Source: Rhodococcus pseudokoreensis
GTDB lineage: Bacteria; Actinomycetota; Actinomycetes; Mycobacteriales; Mycobacteriaceae
Length of the DNA stretch: 64,000 bases
Assembly (NCBI RefSeq): GCF_017068395.1
Contig: NZ_CP070619.1
Location: forward strand, 5,642,001 to 5,706,000
Reading direction: 5' to 3'
A program made the translations under genes and the position numbers. Numbering within the stretch: position 1 is the stretch's first letter; each line of letters starts with the position of its first letter. Below, one piece after another: positions 55,106 through 63,768 of the stretch. The notes beneath the pieces are model-generated. The model was given only the letters and a program-made list of their open reading frames with translations, searched no databases and was not told the DNA's origin.

Positions 55106-56641
55106 TCAGCGGAACATCCGCTTGAGCTCCGGCTTGTTGATCTTGTTGTTCCCGGTTCGCGGCAGCGCAGAGACCATCTCGATCCGTCGGGGGCGTGACA
55201 GCCCCCTCAGATCGGGATGGTGCTGACAGAACTCGGCAATGTCGGACACTGTCACTCCCGAACGGGACGCGACGACGATCGCTGTCACCTGTTCGACCCA
55301 CCGTTCGTGTGGCGTGCCGATCACTGCGACTTCGGCGACGTCCGGGGAAGAGGCCAGGTAGTTCTCCACCATCTGGGGATAGACGTTCTCACCGCCGCTG
55401 ATGATCATGTCGTCGATCCGCTCGACGTATTCGAGCTGCCCGTCGGGCCGAACCCTCATCAGGTCACCCGTTCGAAACCAGCCGTCGACGAACCGTTCGG
55501 CATCGGCGTCAGGCCGCTTCCAGTACCCGGGTGTCACAGCGTCACCGCGCACCTGCAGTTCGCCGATTTCACCGCTGCCATCGGCGACGCGCTGCTGAGT
55601 GGTCGGGTCGACCAACTGCCACTGCACCACCTGTTCGAGTGGCCGACCCAAACACACCGGCAGCGGGTTCTCTCCGATTCGTTCACTTGCGGCCAACCCG
55701 TTCTGCTCGGTTTGGCCATAGATGTTGATGACCGAGCAGATCCCGGTTGCATCACGGAACCGTCGCAGCGGACCTTCCGGAAGTCCCGACCCACCGACCG
55801 CGCAGATCCGCACGCTACGCAGCTGCACCGGTTCCGCCCCGCTCATGCGATTGGCCACATCGATCGCCATGGTCGGCACCAACGCCACATAGCTCGGTGA
55901 CCAACGCCGCGCCAGATCGACCCACCCGATCGGATCCCATTTCGACATCAGCGTGACCGACCCACCAGCGACCAGGACCGGAAGCGAGATCAGTTGCAGG
56001 CCGCCGACATGGAACAGGGGGGTGCACACAAGTGCGCTGTCGTCGGCGTTCAAGCCGAAGATGTCAATCGTGGCGTCGACAGCGGCCCCAGTGGTCCGGT
56101 GAGTTTGCCGAACACCCTTGGGGGTTCCGGTCGAGCCGCTGGTGTACATCAGCAGCGCTTCGTCTCCGTCGAGCCGAGGAACAATCTCCTCACGCTCGGG
56201 CAGCGTCGTCACGTCGTGCCACGTCCAGGTCGCGCCGGCTGTTGCGGCGTTCGGCCCCACCGCCAGGATTCGCTCCGCGCCGCCAAGCCCGTCGCACACG
56301 TCCTGGATCAGCTCGACCTCGCTGTCGGCAACCACAATCAGCGTGGGATCGGAGTCTTCGACAGCGTGCCGCAGGGGTCCCCGCGGGACGGACAGGTTAT
56401 ACGGCACCGCGATCGCGCCCGACATCCAGATCCCGAGGAGAAAGCAAAAGGACTCGAGGCGGTTGGAGGCGTAGATCCCGACCCGATCGCCAGGTGCTAC
56501 ACCGACCGAGTCGAGGAACGCCGAGAACTGCCGGGAGATGGTGACGAACTGCTCGAACGTCAGCTCGTCACCGCCGAATCGGATTGCGACCGCGTCGGGC
56601 TGGCGCGCTGCGACGCGGACGAGGATGTTGGAAAGGTTCAC
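55106..56641 (-). CDS. AMP-forming acyl-CoA synthetase / acid-CoA ligase
   Basis: A protein of about 511 residues with the adenylate-forming motifs: LLMYTSGSTGTPKGVRQTH near residue 165, INIYGQTEQNGL near 290, WFRTGDLMRVRPDGQLEYVERIDDMIISGGENVYP near 390, and the C-terminal catalytic Lys in PRTGNNKINKPELK. It would activate a carboxylic acid from ring cleavage to its CoA ester. GTG 56641 is preferred over ATG 56647 because AAGGA has proper spacing to it. Divergent from limC; the shared region holds the GGATGTCGC word and two palindromes. Confidence 0.93.
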   Translation of the reverse strand: MNLSNILVRVAARQPDAVAIRFGGDELTFEQFVTISRQFSAFLDSVGVAPGDRVGIYASNRLESFCFLLGIWMSGAIAVPYNLSVPRGPLRHAVEDSDPTLIVVADSEVELIQDVCDGLGGAERILAVGPNAATAGATWTWHDVTTLPEREEIVPRLDGDEALLMYTSGSTGTPKGVRQTHRTTGAAVDATIDIFGLNADDSALVCTPLFHVGGLQLISLPVLVAGGSVTLMSKWDPIGWVDLARRWSPSYVALVPTMAIDVANRMSGAEPVQLRSVRICAVGGSGLPEGPLRRFRDATGICSVINIYGQTEQNGLAASERIGENPLPVCLGRPLEQVVQWQLVDPTTQQRVADGSGEIGELQVRGDAVTPGYWKRPDADAERFVDGWFRTGDLMRVRPDGQLEYVERIDDMIISGGENVYPQMVENYLASSPDVAEVAVIGTPHERWVEQVTAIVVASRSGVTVSDIAEFCQHHPDLRGLSRPRRIEMVSALPRTGNNKINKPELKRMFR

Positions 56642-56740
56642 GTGCATCCTTCGTCAGAAGTAATGGACCGGAAGCCGACCGGCGCGGGAGTCGCCGAAAT
56701 CAGCCTGTGACGTAGAAGTACACACCGATCGCGGCCCGGA

Positions 56741-56832
56741 GGATGTCGCAATCGAATACACCCCCGGAGCACTGTCGCGAAACGCGACAACCCGGGCCCC
56801 ACCCCCGCAGAGACAATGTGTCGTACGACACA
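56741..56832. promoter_or_regulatory. limC / acyl-CoA synthetase divergent control region with three dyads
   Basis: GGATGTCGC at 56741-56749 is the cluster-wide half-site. TGTCGCGAAACGCGACA at 56773-56789 is a perfect palindrome with a three-base centre. TGTGTCGTACGACACA at 56817-56832 is a perfect 16-base palindrome 27 bases before the limC start. These suggest at least two regulators acting on this promoter pair. Confidence 0.6.
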
Positions 56833-56858
56833 ACATCTGTACTAGTAGAGGAGTGGTT

Positions 56859-57692
56859 GTGGGTCGAGTAGAGGGCAAGGTCGCACTGATCACAGGAGCG
56901 GCACGAGGCCAGGGGCGAGAGCACGCGATTCGCCTCGCCGAAGAAGGAGCGGACATCATTGCGGTGGATGTCCCACGCGAGATCATCGACATCGCGTACG
57001 ACGCCGGGACGGCCGACGAACTCGCCGAGACCGCCCGCTTCGTCGAAAAGCTCGGTCGCCGTGTAGTCACGCTCGACGTTGACGTCCGCGACGCCGAGGC
57101 CCTGACGAATGGAGTGACCGGGGCTGTCGCCGAACTCGGTCGACTCGACATCGTCTCCGCCAACGCCGGTATCGCGAGCAATCCGCACCTGGCGCACGAG
57201 ATTCCCGAAGCGACGTGGCAGCAGATGCTCGACATCAACCTCACCGGTGTCTGGCACACGGCCAAGGCCGCCATCCCGCACCTGATCGCGGGCGGCCAGG
57301 GCGGCGCGATCGTCCTCACCAGTTCGGCGGCGGGACTGAAGGGCTACGCCCACATCGCCCACTACGTCTCCGCCAAGCACGGCGTCGTCGGGCTGATGCG
57401 CAGCCTCGCGAACGAGCTCGCTTCGTACGGCATCCGGGTGAACTCCATCCACCCCACCCAGGTCGACACTCCGATGATCCAGAACGAAGGCACGTACCGA
57501 ATCTTCCGCCCGGACCTCGAGACTCCGACCCGTGAGGACTTCGAGCCTGCGTCGGCGGCGACGAACGCCCTGCCGATTCCGTGGGTGGAACCGCGGGACG
57601 TCAGCAATGCCCTGCTGTTCCTGGTCTCGGACGAGGCCCGGTACATCACCGGCGCCACCCTGCCCGTCGACGCGGGATGCCTGATCAAGTGA
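56859..57692 (+). CDS. limC: Carveol dehydrogenase, mycofactocin-type SDR
   Basis: A 277-residue SDR closely resembling R. erythropolis carveol dehydrogenase LimC. It shows TGAARGQGREHAIRLAEEG near residue 10, the long insert IAVDVPREIIDIAYDAGTADEL, SANAGIASNPHLAHEIP, catalytic YVSAK near residue 170, and the signature tail HPTQVDTPMIQNEGTYRIF with NALPIPWVEPRDVSNALLF. LimC oxidises carveol and limonene-1,2-diol; this family keeps its nicotinamide bound and depends on mycofactocin. GTG 56859 follows GAGGAG. Its stop overlaps the GTG of the racemase gene, so they are coupled. Confidence 0.92.
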   Translation: MGRVEGKVALITGAARGQGREHAIRLAEEGADIIAVDVPREIIDIAYDAGTADELAETARFVEKLGRRVVTLDVDVRDAEALTNGVTGAVAELGRLDIVSANAGIASNPHLAHEIPEATWQQMLDINLTGVWHTAKAAIPHLIAGGQGGAIVLTSSAAGLKGYAHIAHYVSAKHGVVGLMRSLANELASYGIRVNSIHPTQVDTPMIQNEGTYRIFRPDLETPTREDFEPASAATNALPIPWVEPRDVSNALLFLVSDEARYITGATLPVDAGCLIK

Positions 57693-58762
57693 CCGACGCG
57701 CACCACGGGCCCCTCGCCGGAATCCGAGTCCTCGAACTCGCCGGCCTGGGGCCCGCCCCACATACAGCACTCATGCTGGCCGACCTCGGTGCCGACGTCG
57801 TCCGCGTGCAACGCCCAGACCCCTCCGGTCGCCCGGCCCAGGACCCGACGCTGCGCGGACGGCGAATAGTCAGTGCGAACTTGAAGGACCCGAATGACCT
57901 CGATGACGTCCGCGCGCTCGCGCTGAAAGCCGACATCCTGATCGAAGGTTTCAGACCGGGAGTCGCCGAGCGGCTCGGCCTCGGCCCGGACGCCCTCGTC
58001 AACGACAATCCCGGCCTGATCTACGGGCGAATGACCGGGTGGGGTCAGGACGGCCCCTGGGCCGCAAAACCCGGCCACGACATCAACTTCATCGCCGCCA
58101 CGGGTGTACTGAACGCGATCGGACCAGCTGAAGGTCCGCCGCTGCCGCCGCTCAATCTCGTCGGCGACTTCGGTGGCGGCTCGATGTTCCTGATCGCGGG
58201 GCTGCTGGCCGCGCTCGTCGAGCGCACGCGGTCCGGACGCGGCCAGGTCGTGGACGCGGCGATGCTCGATGGAATCCTGACTCTGACCCACTCGGTCTGG
58301 GCGATGCGAGCCGCCGGCGACTGGACCGATGAGCGAGGTGCGAACGTGCTCGATGGGGGTGCGCCGTATTACGACAGCTACCGGACCGCCGATGGCGGCT
58401 ACATGGCCGTGGGAGCGATCGAGCCGCAGTTCTACCAGGCGCTCCTCGACGGTCTCGCCGTCGAGGAGGCACCCGATCGCGACGACCGGTCCCAATGGCC
58501 GGAGTTGCGTGAGTTGTTCGCAACTGCGTTCGCGACCCGGACCCGCGCCGAGTGGGAGACGATCTTCGATTCGCTCGACGCCTGCGTGACCCCCGTGCTG
58601 TCATTCGACGAAGTCTCCGGCCATCCTCAGGTGTCCCACCGGCAGGCGATCGGCCACCGTGACGGCGTGCTGCAGCCGGGTGCGGCGCCGCGCCTGTCCC
58701 GAACCCCCAACCGGGCTGGTCAGGCCGCAGTGATCCTGACGGACATCACCTCGATCTGGTGA
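57689..58762 (+). CDS. Alpha-methylacyl-CoA racemase (CaiB/BaiF family)
   Basis: A 357-residue family-III CoA-transferase-fold protein of racemase type and normal racemase length. It shows GIRVLELAGLGPAPHTALMLADLGADVVRV at the start, the catalytic His in GHDINFIAATGVLNAIG near residue 128 and the catalytic Asp in NLVGDFGGGSM near residue 157, as in mycobacterial MCR. It epimerises 2-methylacyl-CoA so that stereospecific acyl-CoA dehydrogenases can act, a need expected for methyl-branched terpene acids. GTG 57689 overlaps the limC stop. A terminator hairpin follows. Confidence 0.92.
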   Translation: MTDAHHGPLAGIRVLELAGLGPAPHTALMLADLGADVVRVQRPDPSGRPAQDPTLRGRRIVSANLKDPNDLDDVRALALKADILIEGFRPGVAERLGLGPDALVNDNPGLIYGRMTGWGQDGPWAAKPGHDINFIAATGVLNAIGPAEGPPLPPLNLVGDFGGGSMFLIAGLLAALVERTRSGRGQVVDAAMLDGILTLTHSVWAMRAAGDWTDERGANVLDGGAPYYDSYRTADGGYMAVGAIEPQFYQALLDGLAVEEAPDRDDRSQWPELRELFATAFATRTRAEWETIFDSLDACVTPVLSFDEVSGHPQVSHRQAIGHRDGVLQPGAAPRLSRTPNRAGQAAVILTDITSIW

Positions 58763-58766
58763 ACGA

Positions 58767-58806
58767 GGAGCTTCGGGGCCACACCACTCAGTGACCCCGA
58801 AGCTCC
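58767..58806. terminator. Bidirectional hairpin after the limC-racemase unit
   Basis: Arms of 16 bases (58767-58782 and 58791-58806) with one mismatch and an eight-base loop, between convergent stops at 58762 and 58856. Confidence 0.8.
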
Positions 58807-58855
58807 CCCCGCCGGCGACGCGCCAGATCCTGATTCGACCGCGGCCGGATCACGA

Positions 58856-60190
58856 TCAGATCGACGACACATCCACCGTTTCCTCCGACCGGCTGGCCGC
58901 CGCCGGCCGATAGGTCTCGCGGGCAGAACCGACCGCCCAGATGCTCAAAAGACCCGCGGCGGTCACGTAGGCACCGACCGAAAGCACGGTGCCGGTCCAG
59001 GCAAATAGGCTCGTCGCGATCAGGGGAGCGAACCCGCCGCCGAGGACTGCACCGAGCTGATAACCGAGGGATGCACCCGAGTACCGCACCTCGGCGGGGA
59101 ACATCTCGTAGTAGAAGGCAGCCATCGGGCCGTAGAGTGCGCCCAGTGTGACGCCCGCGAGCAGGCCCGCGACCAGCATCAACCAGATGCTGCCGGTACC
59201 GACGAGCATGACGAACGGGAACGCTGACGCGGTTGTCGCGACCGCTGCGATCACCAGAACTCGTTTGCGCCCAACCTTGTCCGAGACCAGGGCGAACATC
59301 GGAATCGAGGCGACGGTGACCGCGCTGGAAAGGAGAACCACCCACAGTGCCGTCGACTTCGACACACCCGCCTCGGTGGCGAACGAGACGAGGAACACCG
59401 TCAGGATGTAGTAGTACACCTGAACGACCAGGATCATCCCAGCGGCCTGCAGAACCTCGCGGGGGTGCTCACGCAACGCCGTGACGATCGGTGACCGCGA
59501 CCGGACCGGGACATCCGCGGACTTCTGTTCGGCCGCACGCGCCTGCAACTGCTTGAACTCGTCCGAGTCCTCGATGGTGATCTGGATGTAGAGACCAAGT
59601 GCGACCACAATCGCACTGAGCAAGAAGGGGATGCGCCAGCCCCACGATTGGAGCGCTTCCGTGCTCATCGATGCGACGACGACCAGAAACACGATATTGG
59701 ACAAGATCACCGCAAGCGACGGACCCACCTGCGCGAAGCTGCCGAAGAGGCCCCGCCGATTCGATGGGGCGTTCTCGGTCACGATCAGCATGGCTCCGCC
59801 GTACTGTCCACCGACTGCGATCCCTTGCACTGCGCGCAGAACCAGCAGAATCACCGGAGCAGCGATTCCGATCTGGGCATAGCTCGGAATCAGTCCGATC
59901 AGGAATGTGGCCACGCCCATCACCAGCATCGCGACGACCAACATGGACTTACGTCCGAGACGGTCGCCGTAGTGGCCGAAGATGATTCCACCGAGGGGCC
60001 GGAACAGGAACCCGACACCAAAGGTTGCGAACGCCGCGATCGTGCCGACGATCGGGCTGACCTCAGGGAAGAACACCTTGTTGAAGACCAGTGCCGCCGC
60101 GGTCCCGTAGATGAAGAAGTCGTACCACTCGAGCGTGCTGGCGCTCAGCGCCGAGACGAGCAACCGCCGAAGGCTCTTACTGTCCGCCAT
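58856..60190 (-). CDS. MFS transporter, metabolite:H+ symporter (MHS) family
   Basis: A 444-residue membrane protein with about twelve hydrophobic segments. It has the MHS-type N-terminus (LLVSALSASTLEWYDFFIYGTAAALVFN), the family loop GHYGDRLGRKSMLV, and GIAVGGQYGGAMLIVTENAP in the first half, with SDKVGRKRVLV in the second. MHS transporters bring in organic acids or aromatic compounds with protons. It starts five bases after the SDR at 60196 and shares its operon with that gene and, through a hairpin, limB. Substrate uptake for the terpene pathway is inference. Confidence 0.92.
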   Translation of the reverse strand: MADSKSLRRLLVSALSASTLEWYDFFIYGTAAALVFNKVFFPEVSPIVGTIAAFATFGVGFLFRPLGGIIFGHYGDRLGRKSMLVVAMLVMGVATFLIGLIPSYAQIGIAAPVILLVLRAVQGIAVGGQYGGAMLIVTENAPSNRRGLFGSFAQVGPSLAVILSNIVFLVVVASMSTEALQSWGWRIPFLLSAIVVALGLYIQITIEDSDEFKQLQARAAEQKSADVPVRSRSPIVTALREHPREVLQAAGMILVVQVYYYILTVFLVSFATEAGVSKSTALWVVLLSSAVTVASIPMFALVSDKVGRKRVLVIAAVATTASAFPFVMLVGTGSIWLMLVAGLLAGVTLGALYGPMAAFYYEMFPAEVRYSGASLGYQLGAVLGGGFAPLIATSLFAWTGTVLSVGAYVTAAGLLSIWAVGSARETYRPAAASRSEETVDVSSI

Positions 60191-60195
60191 GGTGA

Positions 60196-61041
60196 TCAGC
60201 TCGGGTTCGGGTTGAAGGTGGACAGGACCAGGTGGCCGCTGTCGACCGGGAGTTCAACTCCGGTGACTCGGCGCGCAGCATCGGAAGCGAGGAACACGAC
60301 AGCTCCGCTGATCTCGTTGGGCTCGATCAGACCTCCGATCGCGTGCCAATGGCGCGCCGCGACCTCGTGATCGGCGCGGGTTGAGCCCGGCTTTCCACCG
60401 GTCATGTCATAGCAGCCCTGCCAGTTTGTCATCGCAGTGTCGACAAACCCGGGCAGAATTGCGTTGACCCGAATGCCATGGGGAGCGAATTCCAGTGCGG
60501 CGGCTTTCATCAGGCCGAGCGCACCGTGCTTGGCCGCGGTGTAATGAGCGGCGCCGGCCTGCGCCTCCACCCCGTTGACCGATGCCGTGATGATCACTGA
60601 TCCAGATCGCTGCTTGATCAGCTGCGGTGCTACAGCTTTCAGCGTCCGCCACACCCCGTTGAGGTTGACATCGATGGTGTCGAGCCAGTCCTCGTCGGTC
60701 AGATCCCACAATGCTCCCCGCGTCCAGATGCCGTGATTGATCACCACGATGTCGATGCTTCCGAACGTGGCAATCGTCTCTTCCACCGCCACATCGAGGG
60801 CGGATGACGAGCGGGCATCTACCTTGTGCGTGGCGACCCGTACACCCAGCGCGCCAACGGACTTCGCTGCGAGCGTGAGATCCGCCTCGGTTGCCAGCCC
60901 ATACTGAACCGAGCTGATTTGCTCACAGATGTCGAGCAGCACGACATCCGCGCCCTCGTTCGCCAGTGCGTGTGCATGTGCCAGGCCCTGGCCACGTGCG
61001 CCGCCGGTAACCAGCGCGACCTTCCCGTCGAGAGTTCCCAT
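60196..61041 (-). CDS. Mycofactocin-type short-chain dehydrogenase
   Basis: A 281-residue SDR with TGGARGQGLAHAHALANEG near residue 11, an insert after strand two (LLDICEQISSVQYGL), NHGIWTRGALWD, ASVNGVEAQ with catalytic YTAAK near residue 170, and a long loop before VTGVELPVDSGHLV. The GARGQG motif and insert mark the mycofactocin-associated group. It is most like 19649-20464. ATG 61041 follows AAAGGA. Placed between limB and an MHS transporter, it probably oxidises an alcohol of the limonene route other than that of LimC. Confidence 0.9.
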   Translation of the reverse strand: MGTLDGKVALVTGGARGQGLAHAHALANEGADVVLLDICEQISSVQYGLATEADLTLAAKSVGALGVRVATHKVDARSSSALDVAVEETIATFGSIDIVVINHGIWTRGALWDLTDEDWLDTIDVNLNGVWRTLKAVAPQLIKQRSGSVIITASVNGVEAQAGAAHYTAAKHGALGLMKAAALEFAPHGIRVNAILPGFVDTAMTNWQGCYDMTGGKPGSTRADHEVAARHWHAIGGLIEPNEISGAVVFLASDAARRVTGVELPVDSGHLVLSTFNPNPS

Positions 61042-61155
61042 ATTTATGATCCTTTCGATGCCGACTCGTTGATCGCTACGAACGGTAGGTGTGCCGCGGG
61101 TCACAGGATGTTCTACTTCGCTACACCTTTGCCGACCCGGCGCCGGCGCACACAA

Positions 61156-61200
61156 CAGCGGGGCGGGGTTCGACGATTGAAGTCGAACCCCGCCCCGCTG
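61156..61200 (-). terminator. Perfect hairpin between limB and the SDR gene
   Basis: Nineteen-base arms (61156-61174 and 61182-61200) around GATTGAA, starting ten bases after the limB stop. It probably reduces read-through so that limB is expressed above the downstream SDR and transporter. Confidence 0.8.
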
Positions 61201-61209
61201 CAGTGAAAA

Positions 61210-62373
61210 TCAGCCCACGCTCACGGCGCGTTCGGCCGCGAATTGCTTCTGAGCGGCGGCCTGGCCGGCGGCGGTGGCATCCGCACCGGCACGGTTGCTG
61301 TTGACTACCTGGTCGTAGCCACGCTGTCGCGGAGTGCGCGCGCCACTGAACTCCGGTGCGACCCGCTCTGCGATCAGCTCGAAGCTCCGCAGCGCCGCCG
61401 GCTGCGGAGCCCACTCACCGTGCAGAACGAGGAACTTGCCGAATCCTCCGGACTTCTCCTGCAACCGCTCGATCTGTGCGATCGCCATCTCCGGGGTTCC
61501 GATGACAGCGAGTCCGCTCTCATTGACGCCGTCAATGAGAGTGTCGACGTCCGGGGCGGGATCGAAGCCCGGGGTGACGTGCGAGAGATAGTTCATCAGG
61601 TCCAACAGTCCGTGCCGGCAGTCCGCTCGTGCCTGCTCCTCGGTCTCGGCCACATGCATCAGGCCCGTGAGTCGCCACTGGTCACGAGAAACAGTGCGTC
61701 CGTTCTCGGCTGCGATCTGCTCGGCGAGGTCCCAATGGCCCGCGAGCAGCTCGACACCCATCGGGTTCGTGGCCGCGAGCGAGAGGATGCCTGCCCCGTA
61801 CTTACCCGCGAGCTTGGGACCGGTCGGGGACACCGTGGCCGTGACGGCCTTCTCGATGGTCGAGTACGGCGAAACATGCAGGTAGGCGTCCTGGATCTTG
61901 AACCAATCCGTCTCCTCGGTGACCGTCTCACCGTCAAGGAGACGGTGAATCACGTCGAAAGCCTGCTCCATCTTGCGCCGGCTCTCTACCGGGTCGATGC
62001 CGATCATGTGGGCGTCGTCTGCGAGCTGACCGGGTCCAGCACCGAATATGACACGCCCTCGGCTGAGGTGATCGAGCAGCACCAACCGGTCGGCAACCAT
62101 GAACGGGTGGTGATAGGGCAGCGAGACGACGCCGAGCCCCAGTTTGATCCGCGACGTCCGCTGAGCTGCGGCGGCGAGGAACATCTCCGGAGACGACACG
62201 ATCTCCACACCACCGGAGTGATGCTCACCGATCCAGAACTCGGCGAATCCTAGTTTGTCCATGTGCTCGACAAGCTGCAGGTCCTGGTGAATCGCGGTGT
62301 TCGCATCCGTCTCGATCTTGTGCCACGGTGCGAGGAATGCCCCGAACTCGACGGTTGCGCGTGGGTTACCCAT
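61210..62373 (-). CDS. limB: Limonene 1,2-monooxygenase (LimB-type flavin monooxygenase)
   Basis: A 387-residue luciferase-like monooxygenase with EFGAFLAPWHKIETDANTAI, EFWIGEHHSGGVE near residue 46, LGLGVVSLPYHHPFMVADRLVLLDH, GRVIFGAGPGQLADDAHMIG and GTPEMAIAQIERLQEKSGGFGKF. Length and motifs match LimB, which epoxidises the ring double bond of limonene with reduced flavin. ATG 62373 follows AGGAG. The neighbouring limA and limC homologues support the assignment. The flavin reductase and RibBA at 49-51 kb are its likely suppliers. Baeyer-Villiger activity on the keto product cannot be excluded, since no separate ring-cleaving flavoprotein of the classical type is seen. Confidence 0.82.
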   Translation of the reverse strand: MGNPRATVEFGAFLAPWHKIETDANTAIHQDLQLVEHMDKLGFAEFWIGEHHSGGVEIVSSPEMFLAAAAQRTSRIKLGLGVVSLPYHHPFMVADRLVLLDHLSRGRVIFGAGPGQLADDAHMIGIDPVESRRKMEQAFDVIHRLLDGETVTEETDWFKIQDAYLHVSPYSTIEKAVTATVSPTGPKLAGKYGAGILSLAATNPMGVELLAGHWDLAEQIAAENGRTVSRDQWRLTGLMHVAETEEQARADCRHGLLDLMNYLSHVTPGFDPAPDVDTLIDGVNESGLAVIGTPEMAIAQIERLQEKSGGFGKFLVLHGEWAPQPAALRSFELIAERVAPEFSGARTPRQRGYDQVVNSNRAGADATAAGQAAAQKQFAAERAVSVG

Positions 62374-62697
62374 GATTTCTCCTGATCAACGTATCCGGAT
62401 GGCGGAGCCTGACTCTCTGTGCCCACCAGCATCCAGCTGATCGACCGCACTGTGATGTAGCGCATTCGGACACCACCGCCTGCCGGGCTGACACCCGAAA
62501 TCTTTCCCCGGTTGTACTGTCCGCAGCTCGAGCTTCCACACATGATGGTGGCAAACCGGATGTCTCGCAGGTGGCTCTAGCAGTGCCTCATCCACCGGTG
62601 AGTCCCGTGTCCCAATATCAGACAAGTGATTCGCCCTGATTGCACCGAAACTGTCTACCGCCACGGATCGTGGCGGCAATTCCGTGGAGGAGAAGTC
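62374..62697. other. Divergent promoter region, no gene
   Basis: Between limB (leftward) and a small DUF3263-like gene (rightward). It must hold the limB promoter. The GCGACATCC word was not found here. An imperfect repeat CCACGGATCGTGGCGG (62661-62676) lies close to the small gene. Confidence 0.4.
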
Positions 62698-62946
62698 ATG
62701 GACAGGACTGATCGGCAAATCGCACAGTTCGTCGTCATGTGGGCGCCATATGGGTGGCCGCCGGCAGACAGAACGTGGGTGGAGTTCGGCATGTCGTCCG
62801 AGCGTCTCCACGTTCGTTGCATCGAGATCATCGGCGCGGCGCGGCGAACTCGTGAATTGGCGCCTGATGAAAGAGAATTAGTCGGCCAACTCGTTTCCAT
62901 AATGATGCGACGTCGGATCAAGCGAATCTTCGATCGCGTCGCGTAG
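62698..62946 (+). CDS. Small DUF3263-like protein
   Basis: An 82-residue protein from ATG 62698 behind a strong GGAGGAG site. The pattern RQIAQFVVMWAPYGWPPADRTWVEFGMSSERLHVRCIEII resembles DUF3263, a short actinobacterial helical domain with a helix-turn-helix-like look. Its basic tail (MMRRRIKRIFDR) could bind nucleic acid. A related gene follows after 60 bases. Function unknown. Confidence 0.65.
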   Translation: MDRTDRQIAQFVVMWAPYGWPPADRTWVEFGMSSERLHVRCIEIIGAARRTRELAPDERELVGQLVSIMMRRRIKRIFDRVA

Positions 62947-63006
62947 GCGTTTGGAGGCTGTCCAGGAAAGCGACCAACAACAATCCACCTAGTGAGACAC
63001 GTTGGC

Positions 63007-63324
63007 ATGAGCAACAACAAGGCACATCCGAGACCACCACGCCACGCGAGGACGGCTGGGCGCCCCTGGGCTGCCGACGGAGCCGCTGCCGATCACGACA
63101 TCCTCGACTTCGCCGTACTGTGGGCGCCGATCGGCGGCCCATCAGCCCAGCACATACATGCGGCCTTCGGCCTCGCAGCCGCGCACTACAGTCACCGCCT
63201 CGATGAGGCGGTGCGACGCGACCGAACTCAAAGAGCGAGTCGATGCGCCGAACGTATAGACTTGGTGTACTCGGACTCTGTACTCACCGCGATATCGTGT
63301 GGCACCGCTGCAAGGTTTACGTGA
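63007..63324 (+). CDS. Small DUF3263-like protein, tandem paralogue
   Basis: About 105 residues from ATG 63007 (GTG 62992 is an alternative). HDILDFAVLWAPIGGPSAQHIHAAFGLAAAHYSHRLDEAV parallels the preceding protein (F-V-WAP-G-P and FG). The tail after residue 75 has no counterpart and may reflect a frame change. The tandem arrangement suggests duplication. Function unknown. Confidence 0.5.
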   Translation: MSNNKAHPRPPRHARTAGRPWAADGAAADHDILDFAVLWAPIGGPSAQHIHAAFGLAAAHYSHRLDEAVRRDRTQRASRCAERIDLVYSDSVLTAISCGTAARFT

Positions 63325-63399
63325 GCGCTTTGCCTCCCAGTTTGTGACCGACGAGCCTCGCACAGCACTACAGGCGGGAAATTGCGGTGCGCGCCCGGC

Positions 63400-63757
63400 G
63401 AAGCCTGACCAGCCTTCCTCCCTGGCCCCCAGGTGCGGTCGGGTCATGGCTGCGCCAAGATTCCGTGCCAGCCCCGAAGGCGCCGGGGCCAACGAGCAGG
63501 TGCGCCATCGAGTCCACCCCCCAGGAGGTGGGTGGACTCGGGCTGATCGACCCAACCCACGGGTCTTCTCGCTGGGCGGATGGTCGATGATCGCGTTTGG
63601 CCGGTCGGTGGCGTTCGCGGAGGCCGCGCACATCGACGGAGTTTGCGGTCACGGATCTGCCGGGTCAGCGTCGGATACGACAACCGGTAGCCGAGGACCT
63701 CGAGCTCGTCGCACAGGGTGCGGGCCCCGCTGAGGCAAGGCCTCCTCAATTCCGGTG
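63400..63757 (-). pseudogene. Remnant of IS21-family (IstA-like) transposase
   Basis: Pieces in shifting frames read LCDELEVLGYRLSYPTLTRQIRDRKL, TDRPNAIIDHPPSEKT and DSMAHLLVGPGAFGAG. This order matches an IS21-type transposase subgroup different from the intact istA at 24975. Neither start nor catalytic core is complete. It lies 12 bases downstream of the AtuA-like gene end, so it inserted or decayed there. Confidence 0.7.
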
Positions 63758-63768
63758 GGGCCGCCTGG

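Noticed and set aside
57362..58495. Minus-strand frame of 377 codons over limC and the racemase
   Set aside because: Antisense shadow; catalytic residues of both plus-strand enzymes are conserved, the minus frame has no domain.
63510..63541. Hairpin with GAGTCCACCC arms as a terminator
   Set aside because: It lies inside the IS21 transposase remnant rather than after a gene, so a terminator role is not supported.
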